In this document: positions 18,048 to 27,357 of the stretch, piece after piece
How the letters are laid out: each line of letters begins with the position of its first letter
How positions within the stretch are numbered: position 1 is the first letter of the stretch
Assembly: GCF_900182815.1 (NCBI RefSeq)
Contig: NZ_FXUA01000003.1
Coordinates: 558,001-622,000 of the forward strand
Length of the DNA: 64,000 bases
Direction of reading: 5' to 3'
Source of the DNA: Algoriphagus winogradskyi
GTDB taxonomy: Bacteria; Bacteroidota; Bacteroidia; Cytophagales; Cyclobacteriaceae
Notes under the pieces: generated by a model
The model's input: the letters and a program-made list of their open reading frames with translations, nothing else
Databases searched by the model: none
Told to the model about the DNA's origin: nothing
Position numbers and translations under genes: made by a program

Positions 18048-19325
18048 TTAGAGCCTGCGGCGATTTGGGTGTAGATAAATATAGCCCACCAGCTGATCGT
18101 AACGTGACCCTAAGTTTCTAAAATAAACCAATACTTCATATTCATTTTCAGTTTCAAAATAACTGCCTTCAAAGGGCTTTGTGTCAAATGCTCCATTTCT
18201 CAAATAGGCATATTGGTAATCATACCATCCTTGTTTCACTAAAAGGGAGGTAGTGTAAACACTCATTTTTGGATCCCATTCCATTTTTGCTTCAGGCGCT
18301 TTTCCCCAATTTGTCAGTGAACCTAATAAGTAAACTGGGTCAGAATCTTCAGCGATAGCCAATCTAAAAGTCATCAGCATGTATTCACTTTCTATTTCAG
18401 GATTTCCGCCCGGTCGATCTTTCGTTTCAATTATATATTGGCCATTCAGATCCAAATACTGAGAGTATGCAGTTTCTGGACGAGGCTTATTGATATTTCC
18501 GTCTGCAAAAATCACATCCGGCTCTACTCGCATATTAGCTATGTTTACCCCATTAGCCCTGATGAATCTCAAGTCAACGAAGCGGAATTCATTACCCGCA
18601 TCAAAAGTATTCCCTCCGTCAAATGACTCGTACCTCAAAACTTTGGAACTCTCATTCATAAAGGTTGGCTTAGCCAAAAATTTCGCATTGTCCCATCGTT
18701 GATTTTGGCGAATGAGAACTTTTATCTGGCCATCTGGATTGGTAACCTCCCCTGCCGAATAATTCACCACCACATTGATCTGTTGAGATGTATTTCGAGC
18801 TGCTGTTTGAGAAGGCGGGACAATGGATGCTCCTACTCGGAAAGTCTCCTCGTAAATCATGAATCGCTTGGTCAGAATCACATCTGACTCGTCGCGTTGC
18901 CGGTAAACTTTAATTATATAATTTCCAGATTTTGTGACTCGGGGAAGTTCAAATCGGTAATGAATATATGGGATCCTCGTATTAACCGAATACTCGTAAT
19001 CCTGAATGTTAAACTCGTTGAAGGTGGGCGAAAAGTCGTTGTCTTTCAACTGTGACTTCTGCCAATCTGCATCGCAATGAATCAATTTGGCAGTGTACAA
19101 TTCAGGATCAAAGGCTAAATCATCAAATAGTAAAACCAATGGCTTTTCTGATCTCAAAGGGATTACTGGTGCATCAATCGAAGCATCAAAAGTCTCGCCC
19201 GCCGGAAACAAACGAACTGATTGAATGTGGTCTTTGTATACTTTATCCTCCAGTTGCTGCGCAAAAAGGTGGAAAACAGCTGATATGCTAAATAAAAAAC
19301 TTAAAAAAAGGGATTTGGTCTTCAT
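18048..19325 (-). CDS. Type IX secretion system plug protein (DUF5103)
   Basis: A 425-residue secreted protein whose signal peptide probably ends at FHLFAQ (about residue 23). The body matches the DUF5103 family, now called the T9SS plug protein. It has N-terminal Ig-like beta sandwiches with the phrases PLVLLFDDL and NEFNIQDYEYS, and a C-terminal domain with YLLGSLTNWG, which resembles a carbohydrate-binding-like beta fold. In Flavobacterium the plug closes the periplasmic side of the SprA pore. It is a single gene; no other T9SS component is in the window. It ends at a bidirectional terminator. Confidence 0.85.
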   Translation of the reverse strand: MKTKSLFLSFLFSISAVFHLFAQQLEDKVYKDHIQSVRLFPAGETFDASIDAPVIPLRSEKPLVLLFDDLAFDPELYTAKLIHCDADWQKSQLKDNDFSPTFNEFNIQDYEYSVNTRIPYIHYRFELPRVTKSGNYIIKVYRQRDESDVILTKRFMIYEETFRVGASIVPPSQTAARNTSQQINVVVNYSAGEVTNPDGQIKVLIRQNQRWDNAKFLAKPTFMNESSKVLRYESFDGGNTFDAGNEFRFVDLRFIRANGVNIANMRVEPDVIFADGNINKPRPETAYSQYLDLNGQYIIETKDRPGGNPEIESEYMLMTFRLAIAEDSDPVYLLGSLTNWGKAPEAKMEWDPKMSVYTTSLLVKQGWYDYQYAYLRNGAFDTKPFEGSYFETENEYEVLVYFRNLGSRYDQLVGYIYLHPNRRRL

Positions 19326-19365
19326 TCTGAAAAATAGGCAAAATGAAGACCAAATCTAAAATTTA

Positions 19366-21294
19366 CTAAGAAAGGACTTCCTGAAGGTTGGAAATTTTGT
19401 CTACCAAAACCTCCCATTTCTCATTTGATTCTTTGAGATTAGCTTGAATCCCTTGATAGTTTTCTTGAACTTCCTGAGCTTCCTCTTCTCTGGAGTATAG
19501 ATCCGGGTCAGCCATTTTACGCTCCAAACCCAACTTTTTCTCCTCCAACTTTTCCACCTCCTTTTCAACTCGCTCCAATTCTTCCTCCAGTTTTCTCAAG
19601 TCTTTTTTGGCTTGTTGCGCCTCAGGGTTATTAACAGGAGCCTTCGCTTTTGGCTGTTCTTTTTTCTCTGGCTTTTGGACGGCCTGCACAGGTACAGGCG
19701 CTTGCTTTTCTCGCCAAGCCTCATATTCCGCATAAGTGCCCAAGTATTCCTTGATCTCATGATTCTCTATGTACCAAATCTTATTTGCCACACCTCTAAT
19801 AAAATGTCTATCGTGAGATACGGTTACAAATGTCCCCTCATATTGCTGAAGTGCCTGAATCAAAATATTCACCGACTGAAAATCCAGGTGGTTAGTAGGC
19901 TCATCAAGAAGTAGGAAGTTAGATTCTGAGATCAAAGTTTTCGCTAGCGCAACTCTCGACTTTTCCCCTCCGGAAAGCACTTTGATCTTTTTGAATACTT
20001 CCTCATTAGTGAATAAAAAGCATCCTAAAACTCCACGAAGCTCCATCTCGGATTTTGCGCTTCCGGCCTGAGCCATTTCCTGCAAAATCTCATTATCCAG
20101 GGTCAATGCTTCCAATTGATGCTGCGCAAAGAAAGATTTGATGACATTATAGCCTTCAGTTCTTCCTTTTATATCTTTTTCAGAACCATCAATGATTCTG
20201 AGCAAAGTTGATTTCCCCTTACCATTCGCTCCGATCAAAGCAATTTTATCACCTCGCTCGATTCTAGCAGTAGTATTTTTCAGAATAACATTATCTCCGT
20301 ATGCCTTCGAAATGTTATCCAAAGTGATCACATCCCGACCTGATTGCTTTGAGAACTTGAATTTAAAATTCACAGAAACCTCATCACTCACCACCTCATG
20401 CACACGATCCAATCTATCCAAAGCTTTGATTCTAGACTGAACTTGGTTGGATTTAGTCGCTTTGGCACGGAAACGCTCGATGAACTTCTCCGTCTGCTTG
20501 ATCATCTGCTGCTGATTTTCGTAGGCATTCTGCTGAATCTCCATCCGCTCCACTTTCTCAGCCTTATAAAAAGAATAATTTCCAGCATAAAGCGTCAGCG
20601 TATTACTCGCCACTTCCACAGTACTACTAATGCAATTATCCAAAAAAGTCTGATCGTGGGAAACGACAATCACTGCACCCTCATAGTTCTTCATGTAGTT
20701 TTCTACCCATTCGATAGAAGGGAGATCCAAGTGGTTGGTAGGCTCATCCAGCATGAGTAAGGAAGGTTTTTCAAGCAAAAGCTTAGCAAGCATCACACGC
20801 ATTCTCCATCCTCCCGAAAAAGTCCTGAGCGGTTTGTTCAAATCTGCAGACTTGAAACCAATTCCTTCCAGTACTTCCTCTGCCTTAGCTTTGATTGTAT
20901 AGCCTTCATTCGCCTCAAATCTTTCCTGAAGAAATGCCAATCTATTGATCATCTCATCGGAATAATCCGTTTCCATCTTTTTCAAGATTTCATCGATCTC
21001 ATCTTGGAGTGCCAATGTTTCCTTGAACGCAGCCAAGGCCACATTCAAAATACTATCGTCTGACTGGTATGAAAGTAAATCCTGATTCAAAAACCCTATA
21101 GTACAATCCTTTGCCTTTTGAACTTCTCCAGAACTCGGCTGATAGTCACCGTTGATAATTTTCAACAGCGTGGATTTACCTGTACCATTTTGACCTACAA
21201 GTCCAATTTTGTCCTTTGGTTTGATATGCAAATTGGCATTTTCGTAGAGCGGGCGCCCTCCGATGAAGTAAGAGAGATTGGAAATCGATAACAT
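19366..21294 (-). CDS. ABC-F family ATPase
   Basis: A 642-residue tandem ABC ATPase without membrane segments. Walker A motifs are GQNGTGKS (34-41) and GANGKGKS (about 350). The signatures are FSGGWRMRVMLA and LSGGEKSRVALA, and two LLxLDEPTNHLD Walker B boxes are present. Between the domains is the P-site tRNA-interaction linker (about 235-300, rich in Arg/Lys/Gln). A proline/lysine-rich linker and a C-terminal coiled coil (about 560-640) resemble Uup-type members. ABC-F proteins act on ribosomes in translation rescue or antibiotic protection; which role applies here cannot be said. It is divergent from the PQQ-type dehydrogenase lipoprotein gene. Confidence 0.93.
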   Translation of the reverse strand: MLSISNLSYFIGGRPLYENANLHIKPKDKIGLVGQNGTGKSTLLKIINGDYQPSSGEVQKAKDCTIGFLNQDLLSYQSDDSILNVALAAFKETLALQDEIDEILKKMETDYSDEMINRLAFLQERFEANEGYTIKAKAEEVLEGIGFKSADLNKPLRTFSGGWRMRVMLAKLLLEKPSLLMLDEPTNHLDLPSIEWVENYMKNYEGAVIVVSHDQTFLDNCISSTVEVASNTLTLYAGNYSFYKAEKVERMEIQQNAYENQQQMIKQTEKFIERFRAKATKSNQVQSRIKALDRLDRVHEVVSDEVSVNFKFKFSKQSGRDVITLDNISKAYGDNVILKNTTARIERGDKIALIGANGKGKSTLLRIIDGSEKDIKGRTEGYNVIKSFFAQHQLEALTLDNEILQEMAQAGSAKSEMELRGVLGCFLFTNEEVFKKIKVLSGGEKSRVALAKTLISESNFLLLDEPTNHLDFQSVNILIQALQQYEGTFVTVSHDRHFIRGVANKIWYIENHEIKEYLGTYAEYEAWREKQAPVPVQAVQKPEKKEQPKAKAPVNNPEAQQAKKDLRKLEEELERVEKEVEKLEEKKLGLERKMADPDLYSREEEAQEVQENYQGIQANLKESNEKWEVLVDKISNLQEVLS

Positions 21295-21338
21295 GGCGCA
21301 AAATTAACCATTAACCCGCTTATAACCTTTTCATTCCC

Positions 21339-21355
21339 AAACATTCTGAATGTTT
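21339..21355. promoter_or_regulatory. Perfect 17-bp palindrome in a divergent intergenic region
   Basis: AAACATTC-T-GAATGTTT is an exact 8-1-8 inverted repeat, 33 bases upstream of the dehydrogenase lipoprotein ATG and 45 bases upstream of the ABC-F gene. It has no T-run, so it is not a terminator. It is a candidate operator for a dimeric regulator. Confidence 0.45.
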
Positions 21356-21387
21356 CTTAACTTACTATATCAAAGAAATTTCCAATT

Positions 21388-22587
21388 ATGTACTATCAAT
21401 CTAAATATTCAACTCTCCTAGCAATAGGAATCACCTTATTCTCTTTTGGTTGTGAACAAAATCAGAAAGCTGAAGCTCAGAGTTTTAAAACGCCAAATAG
21501 TGCAAATAAAATTGACATAAGCAACGCAAAAGCAGAGGTACAACTTGACAGAATCAAGTTGCCTGAGAATTTTAAAATCGATGTATGGGCAGCTGAAATT
21601 CCGAATGCAAGAGAGATGGCAATCTCTGAAGAAGGGGTTGTATTCGTAGGAAGCAGGCAAGAAGGTAATGTGTATGCGGTCATTGATGAAGATGGTGACG
21701 GAAAAGCCGACACCAAATTCATAGTAGCAGAGGGCCTGCAAATGCCAAATGGAGTGGCATACAAAGATGATGATCTTTATGTAGCTGAAGTGAGTAGAAT
21801 TATCCGTTTTAAAGACATTTTAAACAATTTAAATGCACCAAATTTTGAGGTTGTCTATGATGAATATCCCACAGAAACTCATCACGGATGGAAATTCATA
21901 GACTTTGGACCTGATGGCATGCTATATATTCCAGTTGGAGCTCCATGCAATATTTGTGAGTCAGAGGATGAAATTTTCGCAACTATAACCAGATTGGATG
22001 TCAATTCTCCAAATCCTACTCCAGAAGTATATGTTCATGGCGTGAGAAATTCCGTAGGATTTGACTGGGATCCGAAGACGGGCGATATGTGGTTTACTGA
22101 CAATGGTCGTGACATGATGGGAGACGACATTCCTAATTGTGAGTTGAACCATGTCACTGAATCTGGGCAGCATTTCGGTTATCCATACTGGCACGAGGGA
22201 ACAGTGAAAGACCCAGAGTTTGGCGACAAAGGAGGTCCTGCAAGTGATTATATAGCTCCTGCCGCCAAAATGGGTGCTCACGTCGCTCCACTAGGGTTAA
22301 GATTTTATGAAGGGAATATGTTTCCTGCGGAATACAAAAACAAAGTAATTGTTGCCAAACACGGTTCTTGGAATAGAAGCAAAAAATCAGGTTATGTATT
22401 GACATCTTTGAATGTTGATGGTTCAACGGCATCTGGTGAACAAGATTTTGCAACCGGATGGCTGGATGAGGAAGCTCAGGAAGCATGGGGTCGTCCAGTG
22501 GATGTTCAGGAATTAAAAGATGGTAGTTTGTTAATATCCGATGATATGGCAGGAGTAATTTATAGGGTCACCTACTCAGCAAAATAA
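21388..22587 (+). CDS. PQQ-dependent sugar (sorbosone-type) dehydrogenase family lipoprotein
   Basis: A 399-residue lipoprotein: the signal sequence ends at the lipobox SFGC with C22 lipidated. Residues 50-395 form a six-bladed beta-propeller of the glucose/sorbosone dehydrogenase family, with recurring phrases such as GVVFVGSRQEGNVYAVIDEDGDG, HHGWKFIDFGPDGMLYIPVGAPC and WFTDNGRDMMGDDIPNCELN. Members with bound PQQ oxidise aldoses outside the inner membrane, but many Bacteroidota members have no proven cofactor, so the activity is inferred. It has its own short upstream region with a palindrome and ends at a bidirectional terminator. Confidence 0.8.
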   Translation: MYYQSKYSTLLAIGITLFSFGCEQNQKAEAQSFKTPNSANKIDISNAKAEVQLDRIKLPENFKIDVWAAEIPNAREMAISEEGVVFVGSRQEGNVYAVIDEDGDGKADTKFIVAEGLQMPNGVAYKDDDLYVAEVSRIIRFKDILNNLNAPNFEVVYDEYPTETHHGWKFIDFGPDGMLYIPVGAPCNICESEDEIFATITRLDVNSPNPTPEVYVHGVRNSVGFDWDPKTGDMWFTDNGRDMMGDDIPNCELNHVTESGQHFGYPYWHEGTVKDPEFGDKGGPASDYIAPAAKMGAHVAPLGLRFYEGNMFPAEYKNKVIVAKHGSWNRSKKSGYVLTSLNVDGSTASGEQDFATGWLDEEAQEAWGRPVDVQELKDGSLLISDDMAGVIYRVTYSAK

Positions 22588-22592
22588 CTCAC

Positions 22593-22622
22593 AAAAAAGG
22601 GAAGCGATTGCTTCCCTTTTTT
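22593..22622. terminator. Bidirectional terminator
   Basis: GGGAAGC (22599-22605) and GCTTCCC (22610-22616) with a 4-base loop are flanked by six As and six Ts. It lies between the convergent PQQ-type gene and the ABC1 kinase gene. Confidence 0.88.
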
Positions 22623-22623
22623 A

Positions 22624-23943
22624 TTACTTCAACCATTCAGGCTTAGTCGTCACCACTTCAGCCTGAAGCTGATTCAGTAGATTATACAATCCAAAATAGG
22701 TTCTGTTCACATACAGCCCATGTCTAGAACCCCGAGCCTGATTAGACTTCTTGAACATCTTATCGTTAGAAATCCGATCGCCCAGTTCGAAAATTTTCTG
22801 AAAGAAACTATCATCCGAGAAGTCGAAAGTCTCTGAGTGAAAAGGCTTTCCTAACAGGGAAATCATTTCTTTAAACACAGATTTAAAGTACACTTGCTCC
22901 TCCGGAGAGTCTTTATCTGTGATAAATTCCAGATCAAAGAATACCTTATCCAATTCTTCAGCATTGAGTTGGAGCTCCTTTTTGATCAACGCAAAATAAC
23001 CCTGATAAAAATCGTCTGGAATCACTTTTACACAACCAAAATCAATGATACCCAGCTGATCGTTTTCCTGAATGATAAAATTCCCAGGATGCGGATCGGC
23101 GTGTACTTGCTGAAGATTATGCACCTGATGATGATAAAAATCCCAAAGTGCCTGTCCGATCTGATTTCTGGATTGCTGACTTGGTTTTGTTTCCAGCCAT
23201 TCTTTCATATGCTTTCCTTCGATCCAATCCATCGTGATGATCCGTTCTGCACTCAATTCGTCGTAATACTTAGGGAATTTCAGATTTGAAATGTGCGAGC
23301 ACTCACCCGAAATCTCTCTGGAACGCTTGACTTCCAAGACATAATCAGTTTCCTCCAGAAGCTTTTCCTCTACTTCCTCCATGTAATGATCAAGCTCCCG
23401 CTCATTCATATTCAGCAGGCGCAAAGCGAATGGACGAACCAACTTCAAATCAGAACTCACTGAATCGGCTATTCCAGGATATTGGATCTTTACAGCCAAA
23501 GTCTTCTCACCTAAGGTTGCCTGATGCACTTGCCCGATCGATGCGGCATTCACTGCAGAACGTGTAAAGGAATCGAAGATCTGTTCTGGACTCTTGCTAA
23601 AATACTTTTGGAAAGTTTTTACCACCAGCGGATAAGACAACGGAGGGGCCGAATATTGAGCCATTGTAAATTTATCCTGATAAGCTCTTGGCAAGAGATT
23701 CTTATCCATTGACATCATCTGGGCTACTTTCAACGCAGATCCTTTCAGCTGACTGAGTGAAGAGTAAATATCCGTTGCATTATTCTGGTGAAGTTCTTCC
23801 CTATCCATACTAGGGTTCACCATTTTCTTGGCGTAATGCTTCACGTAATTGCCGCCTACTTTTGCTCCAGTAGAGATGAATTTCGCAGCACGCTGCACTT
23901 TTGAGACAGGGATTGCCTGCTGCTCATTTAAGTTGTCTGTCAT
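22624..23943 (-). CDS. ABC1/AarF/UbiB family atypical kinase
   Basis: A 439-residue COQ8-like atypical kinase. The family's Ala-rich loop and KxGQ-like motif appear as LKGSALKVAQMMS. The lysine region is EKTLAVKIQYPGI, the catalytic segment is VHADPHPGNFII, and the metal-binding segment is LGIIDFGCVK. Relatives support quinone synthesis or lipid handling, using ATPase rather than protein kinase activity. No transmembrane tail is evident. It starts 3 bases after the TetR gene, so the pair forms an operon in which the TetR protein may control the kinase. Confidence 0.88.
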   Translation of the reverse strand: MTDNLNEQQAIPVSKVQRAAKFISTGAKVGGNYVKHYAKKMVNPSMDREELHQNNATDIYSSLSQLKGSALKVAQMMSMDKNLLPRAYQDKFTMAQYSAPPLSYPLVVKTFQKYFSKSPEQIFDSFTRSAVNAASIGQVHQATLGEKTLAVKIQYPGIADSVSSDLKLVRPFALRLLNMNERELDHYMEEVEEKLLEETDYVLEVKRSREISGECSHISNLKFPKYYDELSAERIITMDWIEGKHMKEWLETKPSQQSRNQIGQALWDFYHHQVHNLQQVHADPHPGNFIIQENDQLGIIDFGCVKVIPDDFYQGYFALIKKELQLNAEELDKVFFDLEFITDKDSPEEQVYFKSVFKEMISLLGKPFHSETFDFSDDSFFQKIFELGDRISNDKMFKKSNQARGSRHGLYVNRTYFGLYNLLNQLQAEVVTTKPEWLK

Positions 23944-23946
23944 GGC

Positions 23947-24612
23947 TTATTTAGACTGATACATGAATTTTGCGAAGTCAATAAAAGAGTCAAGTGCACT
24001 TTTTCCCATAAGATCAAAAGCCAGATTCACTGATTTTTCTATTGCAGCATCGGTTTTCTCAAATCTCGGAGATCTATCATCCAACCAATACCGGAATACA
24101 AACCCAACCTGAATCCAGAGCGCTTCATCATATCGATCTGAAATAACGGGACGAGATGCGATTTCTTCGGTTTCCTTTCCCTCGAGAATTATCTCACTGG
24201 CAAAAGCTTTAAACTTCTCTTTGAATTCAGCTGATTCCTTCGGCAACGTGACAAAAGACTTCGCCTTACTTTCGTATAAACTCAGCAAATACGATCTGTT
24301 TTTCTTCAAGACTTCAATCCACGTAAACAGAAAGCTCAAAAATTTCTCCCGAGCTGAATACGCTTCAAATACTCCCTGCTTTTCGATATCAGCTAAAGTC
24401 TCATCAAAAATATCTACCAGAATTGTAGATTTTATCGCTTCAAATGAGGTGAAGTAGGTATAGAAATCCTCCTCCTTCATTTTTAAATCCTTTGCAAACT
24501 TGAAAACTGACTTGGGTAATTCACCATGCTCAAGCACATGGTTTTTAAAGCCTTCCAAAATCAGCTTTCTATAATCTTTCTTGGTTGTCTTCTTAACAGT
24601 GGTAGTTTCCAT
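23947..24612 (-). CDS. TetR family transcriptional regulator
   Basis: A 221-residue regulator. The N-terminal helix-turn-helix (about 12-60) has the TetR layout LILEGFKNHVLEHG...SVFKFAKDLKMKEEDFYTYF and is diverged from the consensus. The helical C-terminal ligand domain contains a short W-rich stretch, ALWIQVGFVFRYWLDD. It is the first gene of a two-gene operon with the ABC1 kinase, which suggests control of that kinase or of membrane lipid/quinone state. The upstream TACTAATCAGTA has short 4-base arms and is only weakly operator-like. Confidence 0.8.
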   Translation of the reverse strand: METTTVKKTTKKDYRKLILEGFKNHVLEHGELPKSVFKFAKDLKMKEEDFYTYFTSFEAIKSTILVDIFDETLADIEKQGVFEAYSAREKFLSFLFTWIEVLKKNRSYLLSLYESKAKSFVTLPKESAEFKEKFKAFASEIILEGKETEEIASRPVISDRYDEALWIQVGFVFRYWLDDRSPRFEKTDAAIEKSVNLAFDLMGKSALDSFIDFAKFMYQSK

Positions 24613-24639
24613 AGTATTTCTTTTATACTAATCAGTAAC

Positions 24640-24900
24640 AGTCAAGAGGTACAACAGGTTTAGAAAAAGCTGAAAAACATTTATGAGGCCACCACCTATA
24701 TAGTGGTCTATGCGGCACATACTACAGTAAAAAATTTAATACCTATTCCGCTCTTTCGGAGCTCAATCACGTATACAATTTCATTGACCCCAGCCCTACA
24801 GGCTAGGCTTTGATATTTTGGGCTTTCAGCCCAATCTTAAATTAAATAATATTAAAAGATATGCCCCCTCTGTGTAATCCTCCGTGTACTCTGTGGCTAA
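24640..24900. repeat. Cluster of decayed intergenic repeat hairpins
   Basis: The 347-base gap 24613-24959 has no gene. It carries several small inverted repeats in a row: ACCAC/GTGGT (24691-24707), GCTCTTTCGGAGC (about 24749-24761), CCAGCCCTACAGGCTAGG and GGGCTTTCAGCCC. A direct 'ctctgtgtaatc/ctccgtgta/ctctgtggcta' triplet follows (about 24867-24899). These are typical remnants of dispersed intergenic repeats in Bacteroidota. I see no transposase or array regularity. Confidence 0.45.
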
Positions 24901-24904
24901 AAAA

Positions 24905-24936
24905 ATAAAAAAAACCGAAGTGATTAGCTTCGGTTT
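24905..24936 (-). terminator. Terminator of hslV
   Basis: AAACCGAAG (24912-24920) and CTTCGGTTT (24928-24936) form a 9-bp stem with a 7-base loop. The A-run on its left reads as Ts on the minus strand, 24 bases past the hslV stop. Confidence 0.8.
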
Positions 24937-24959
24937 GATACTCATTTCTTTACTTAGCT

Positions 24960-25502
24960 TTAGCCAGAAACCTTTTCAATAACTAAGTTATGGTTCGTAT
25001 AAATACAGATATCAGCTGCAATATTCAGGCTTTCTCTTACCATCTCCTCTGCTGTCATGTGCGGTGCAAACTGCTTCATCGCTCTAGCTGCAGACTGTGC
25101 ATACATGCTTCCTGATCCAATAGTGGCTATTTCCATATCCGGCTCGATTACATCGCCATTTCCGGAAATAATCAGAATATCATCGGCGTCAGCTACGATC
25201 ATCATTGCCTCCAACTTGGAAAGCATGCGATCTGTTCTCCATTCTTTTGCCAGTTCCACAGCTGAGCGCTTCATATTATTCCCAAAAGCTCCGAGTTTTT
25301 CCTCGAACTTCTCTAAAAGTGTAAATGCATCCGCCGTAGAACCTGCAAAACCAGTTACAATCTTGCCGCCTTGCAATACTCTCAATTTTTTTACGCTGCT
25401 CTTAGCTACAGTATTTCCTAAAGTTGCCTGACCATCAGCTCCTATTACTACTTCTCCATTATGTCTGATCGCAACTACGGTTGTTGATTTAATTTTTGTC
25501 AT
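24960..25502 (-). CDS. hslV: ATP-dependent protease subunit HslV
   Basis: A 180-residue proteasome-beta-like peptidase of the HslUV (ClpQY) complex. The N-terminal MTKIKS precedes [12 protein letters not shown]; processing exposes the catalytic Thr. The family segments [29 protein letters not shown] and [14 protein letters not shown] are present. An in-frame ATG at 25553 would add 17 residues, but the start at 25502 gives the normal short propeptide and is preferred. The ATPase partner HslU is not in the window. It has its own transcript between two terminators. Confidence 0.95.
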   Translation of the reverse strand: MTKIKSTTVVAIRHNGEVVIGADGQATLGNTVAKSSVKKLRVLQGGKIVTGFAGSTADAFTLLEKFEEKLGAFGNNMKRSAVELAKEWRTDRMLSKLEAMMIVADADDILIISGNGDVIEPDMEIATIGSGSMYAQSAARAMKQFAPHMTAEEMVRESLNIAADICIYTNHNLVIEKVSG

Positions 25503-25551
25503 GTCTGTGGTTATTGTGTGCTCGTTACTTACCAATAAACGTACAAAAAGC

Positions 25552-25577
25552 AAAAAGTCCTGAAATCAGGACTTTTT
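25552..25577 (-). terminator. Terminator after the pyruvate dehydrogenase E2 gene
   Basis: AAAAAGTCCTG and CAGGACTTTTT form a long stem with a 4-base loop, 18 bases past the E2 stop and before hslV. Confidence 0.85.
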
Positions 25578-25595
25578 GGCAGTTAATCTATTTCC

Positions 25596-27236
25596 TTATA
25601 CCAGTATTCTGACTGGATCTTCAAGTAAGCTTTTCAAAGTAATCAAGAATGCAGCTCCAACGGAACCATCTACCACTCTGTGGTCACAGGACAAAGTTAC
25701 CTTCATCACATTACCCACTTGCATTTGGCCATCTTTCACTACTACCGTTTCCTTGATGCCACCAACTGCAAGTATACATGCATCTGGTGGGTTAATAATT
25801 GCAGTGAATTCATCCACCCCGAACATTCCTAAGTTGGAAATAGTGAAGGTATTTCCTTCCCAATCCTTAGGCTGTAGTTCTTTATTCTTAGCTTTTCCAC
25901 CTAGGCTTTTCGCCTGTGTAGAAATCTGAGAAAGTGACAGGCTATCTGCAAATCTAATCACTGGAACCAAAAGACCTTCTTCCACAGCTACTGCCATACC
26001 GATATGAATATGGTCATTGTATCTGATCTTATCTCCTAGCCAGCTAGAGTTTACTTTAGGATGCTGACGCAAAGCTGCCGCAGTTGCCTTGATCACCATA
26101 TCGTTAAAGGAAATCTTCACTGGAGCAATTTCATTCATGCTTTTTCTAGCTTCAATTGCTTTGTCCATGTTGATTTCCATGGTCACGTAGAAGTGTGGAG
26201 CACCAAACTTGCTTTCAGCAAGTCTCTTTGCAATCACTTTTCTCATTTGAGAAACTTTCTCTTCCTTGAAGCTTTCTACTCCAAGACCAGGAGCAGCAGT
26301 TCCAACAGCTTCGCCTCCTTGTGGAGCAGCCGCAGGAACAAAATTCTCAACGTCTCTTTTTACAACCCTTCCGCCTTCGCCAGAGCCACTTACCGTGCGT
26401 ATATCTATTCCTTTGTCCTCAGCCATTTTCTTAGCCAAAGGAGATGCTTTTAATCTATCGCCCTCAGCATTAGTCGCAGGAGCACTGCTCGCAGCTGGTG
26501 ATGATGAAGCTTTAGGAGCTTCTTCTTTTTTGGTTTCTGGGGCCGATTCAGCTTTAGTTTCAACTGGTGCTTCAGAAGATTCGGATTTTTGAGCTTTCAA
26601 AAGTGTTTCGAAATCAGCACCTTTTTCACCGATCACAGCGATCACTCCATCAACTGGTACTGAGTCTCCAGCTTCCACACCTATATATAGCAAGGTTCCG
26701 TCATCATATGACTCCAGTTCCATTGTTGCTTTATCTGTTTCTACTTCTGCGATGATTTCACCTGACTTCACATCATCCCCTACTTTCTTCAACCAAGTTG
26801 CAATAGTTCCCTCTTGCATGGTATCAGACATCTTAGGCATTGTGATTACAATCGCATTGATGTTTGAAGTATCAATTTTCTCAGCCGGAGCTTCAGACTT
26901 TGCAGGTTCAGCTTTTTTCTCTTCAGCCTTTGGAGCTTCTTCAGTTTTCTTTTCCGCAGGTGCATCTCCACCATCAAGTAGGTGCTGATAATCTTCACCT
27001 TTCTCTCCGATAACAGCTATTACGCCATTCACAGGCACTGCATCTTTTTCTTTAACTCCAATATATAAAAGCACACCCTCGTCGTAGGATTCCAGCTCCA
27101 TCGTTGCTTTGTCAGTCTCCACTTCAGCCAGAATATCACCTGGCTTTACTGAATCTCCAACTTTTTTCAACCATGCAGCGATCACACCTTCTTCCATGGT
27201 GTCGCTCATTTTAGGCATTCTTATTATTTCGGCCAT
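25596..27236 (-). CDS. Pyruvate dehydrogenase E2, dihydrolipoamide acetyltransferase with two lipoyl domains
   Basis: A 546-residue core enzyme of pyruvate dehydrogenase. It has two lipoyl domains with lipoylated K43 and K169 (both VETDKATMELES), Ala/Pro/Glu/Lys-rich swinging linkers (about 90-125 and 215-265), a peripheral subunit-binding domain (about 268-305, ASPLAKKMAEDKGID) and an acetyltransferase domain (about 320-546). The active site is H519 and D523 in DHRVVDG. It transfers acetyl groups from lipoamide to CoA. E1 and E3 genes are not nearby, so the complex is encoded at dispersed sites. It is monocistronic with a strong terminator. Confidence 0.93.
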   Translation of the reverse strand: MAEIIRMPKMSDTMEEGVIAAWLKKVGDSVKPGDILAEVETDKATMELESYDEGVLLYIGVKEKDAVPVNGVIAVIGEKGEDYQHLLDGGDAPAEKKTEEAPKAEEKKAEPAKSEAPAEKIDTSNINAIVITMPKMSDTMQEGTIATWLKKVGDDVKSGEIIAEVETDKATMELESYDDGTLLYIGVEAGDSVPVDGVIAVIGEKGADFETLLKAQKSESSEAPVETKAESAPETKKEEAPKASSSPAASSAPATNAEGDRLKASPLAKKMAEDKGIDIRTVSGSGEGGRVVKRDVENFVPAAAPQGGEAVGTAAPGLGVESFKEEKVSQMRKVIAKRLAESKFGAPHFYVTMEINMDKAIEARKSMNEIAPVKISFNDMVIKATAAALRQHPKVNSSWLGDKIRYNDHIHIGMAVAVEEGLLVPVIRFADSLSLSQISTQAKSLGGKAKNKELQPKDWEGNTFTISNLGMFGVDEFTAIINPPDACILAVGGIKETVVVKDGQMQVGNVMKVTLSCDHRVVDGSVGAAFLITLKSLLEDPVRILV

Positions 27237-27357
27237 AGGTAATTCCGCGCTAATTCGTTTTTAAAGTGTCCAAAAATAGTTTTTATAATGGCTTTAATCA
27301 AATTTAAAACTAGTAATTTCCCCAAGCATTTCAGCTATCAAACCTTAGCCCCCTGAT

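Noticed and set aside
24860..24900. Possible mini CRISPR array from the 'ctctgtgta' units
   Set aside because: The units are 9-12 bases, imperfect and adjacent with no spacers; they do not form an array that the Cas6-like protein could process.
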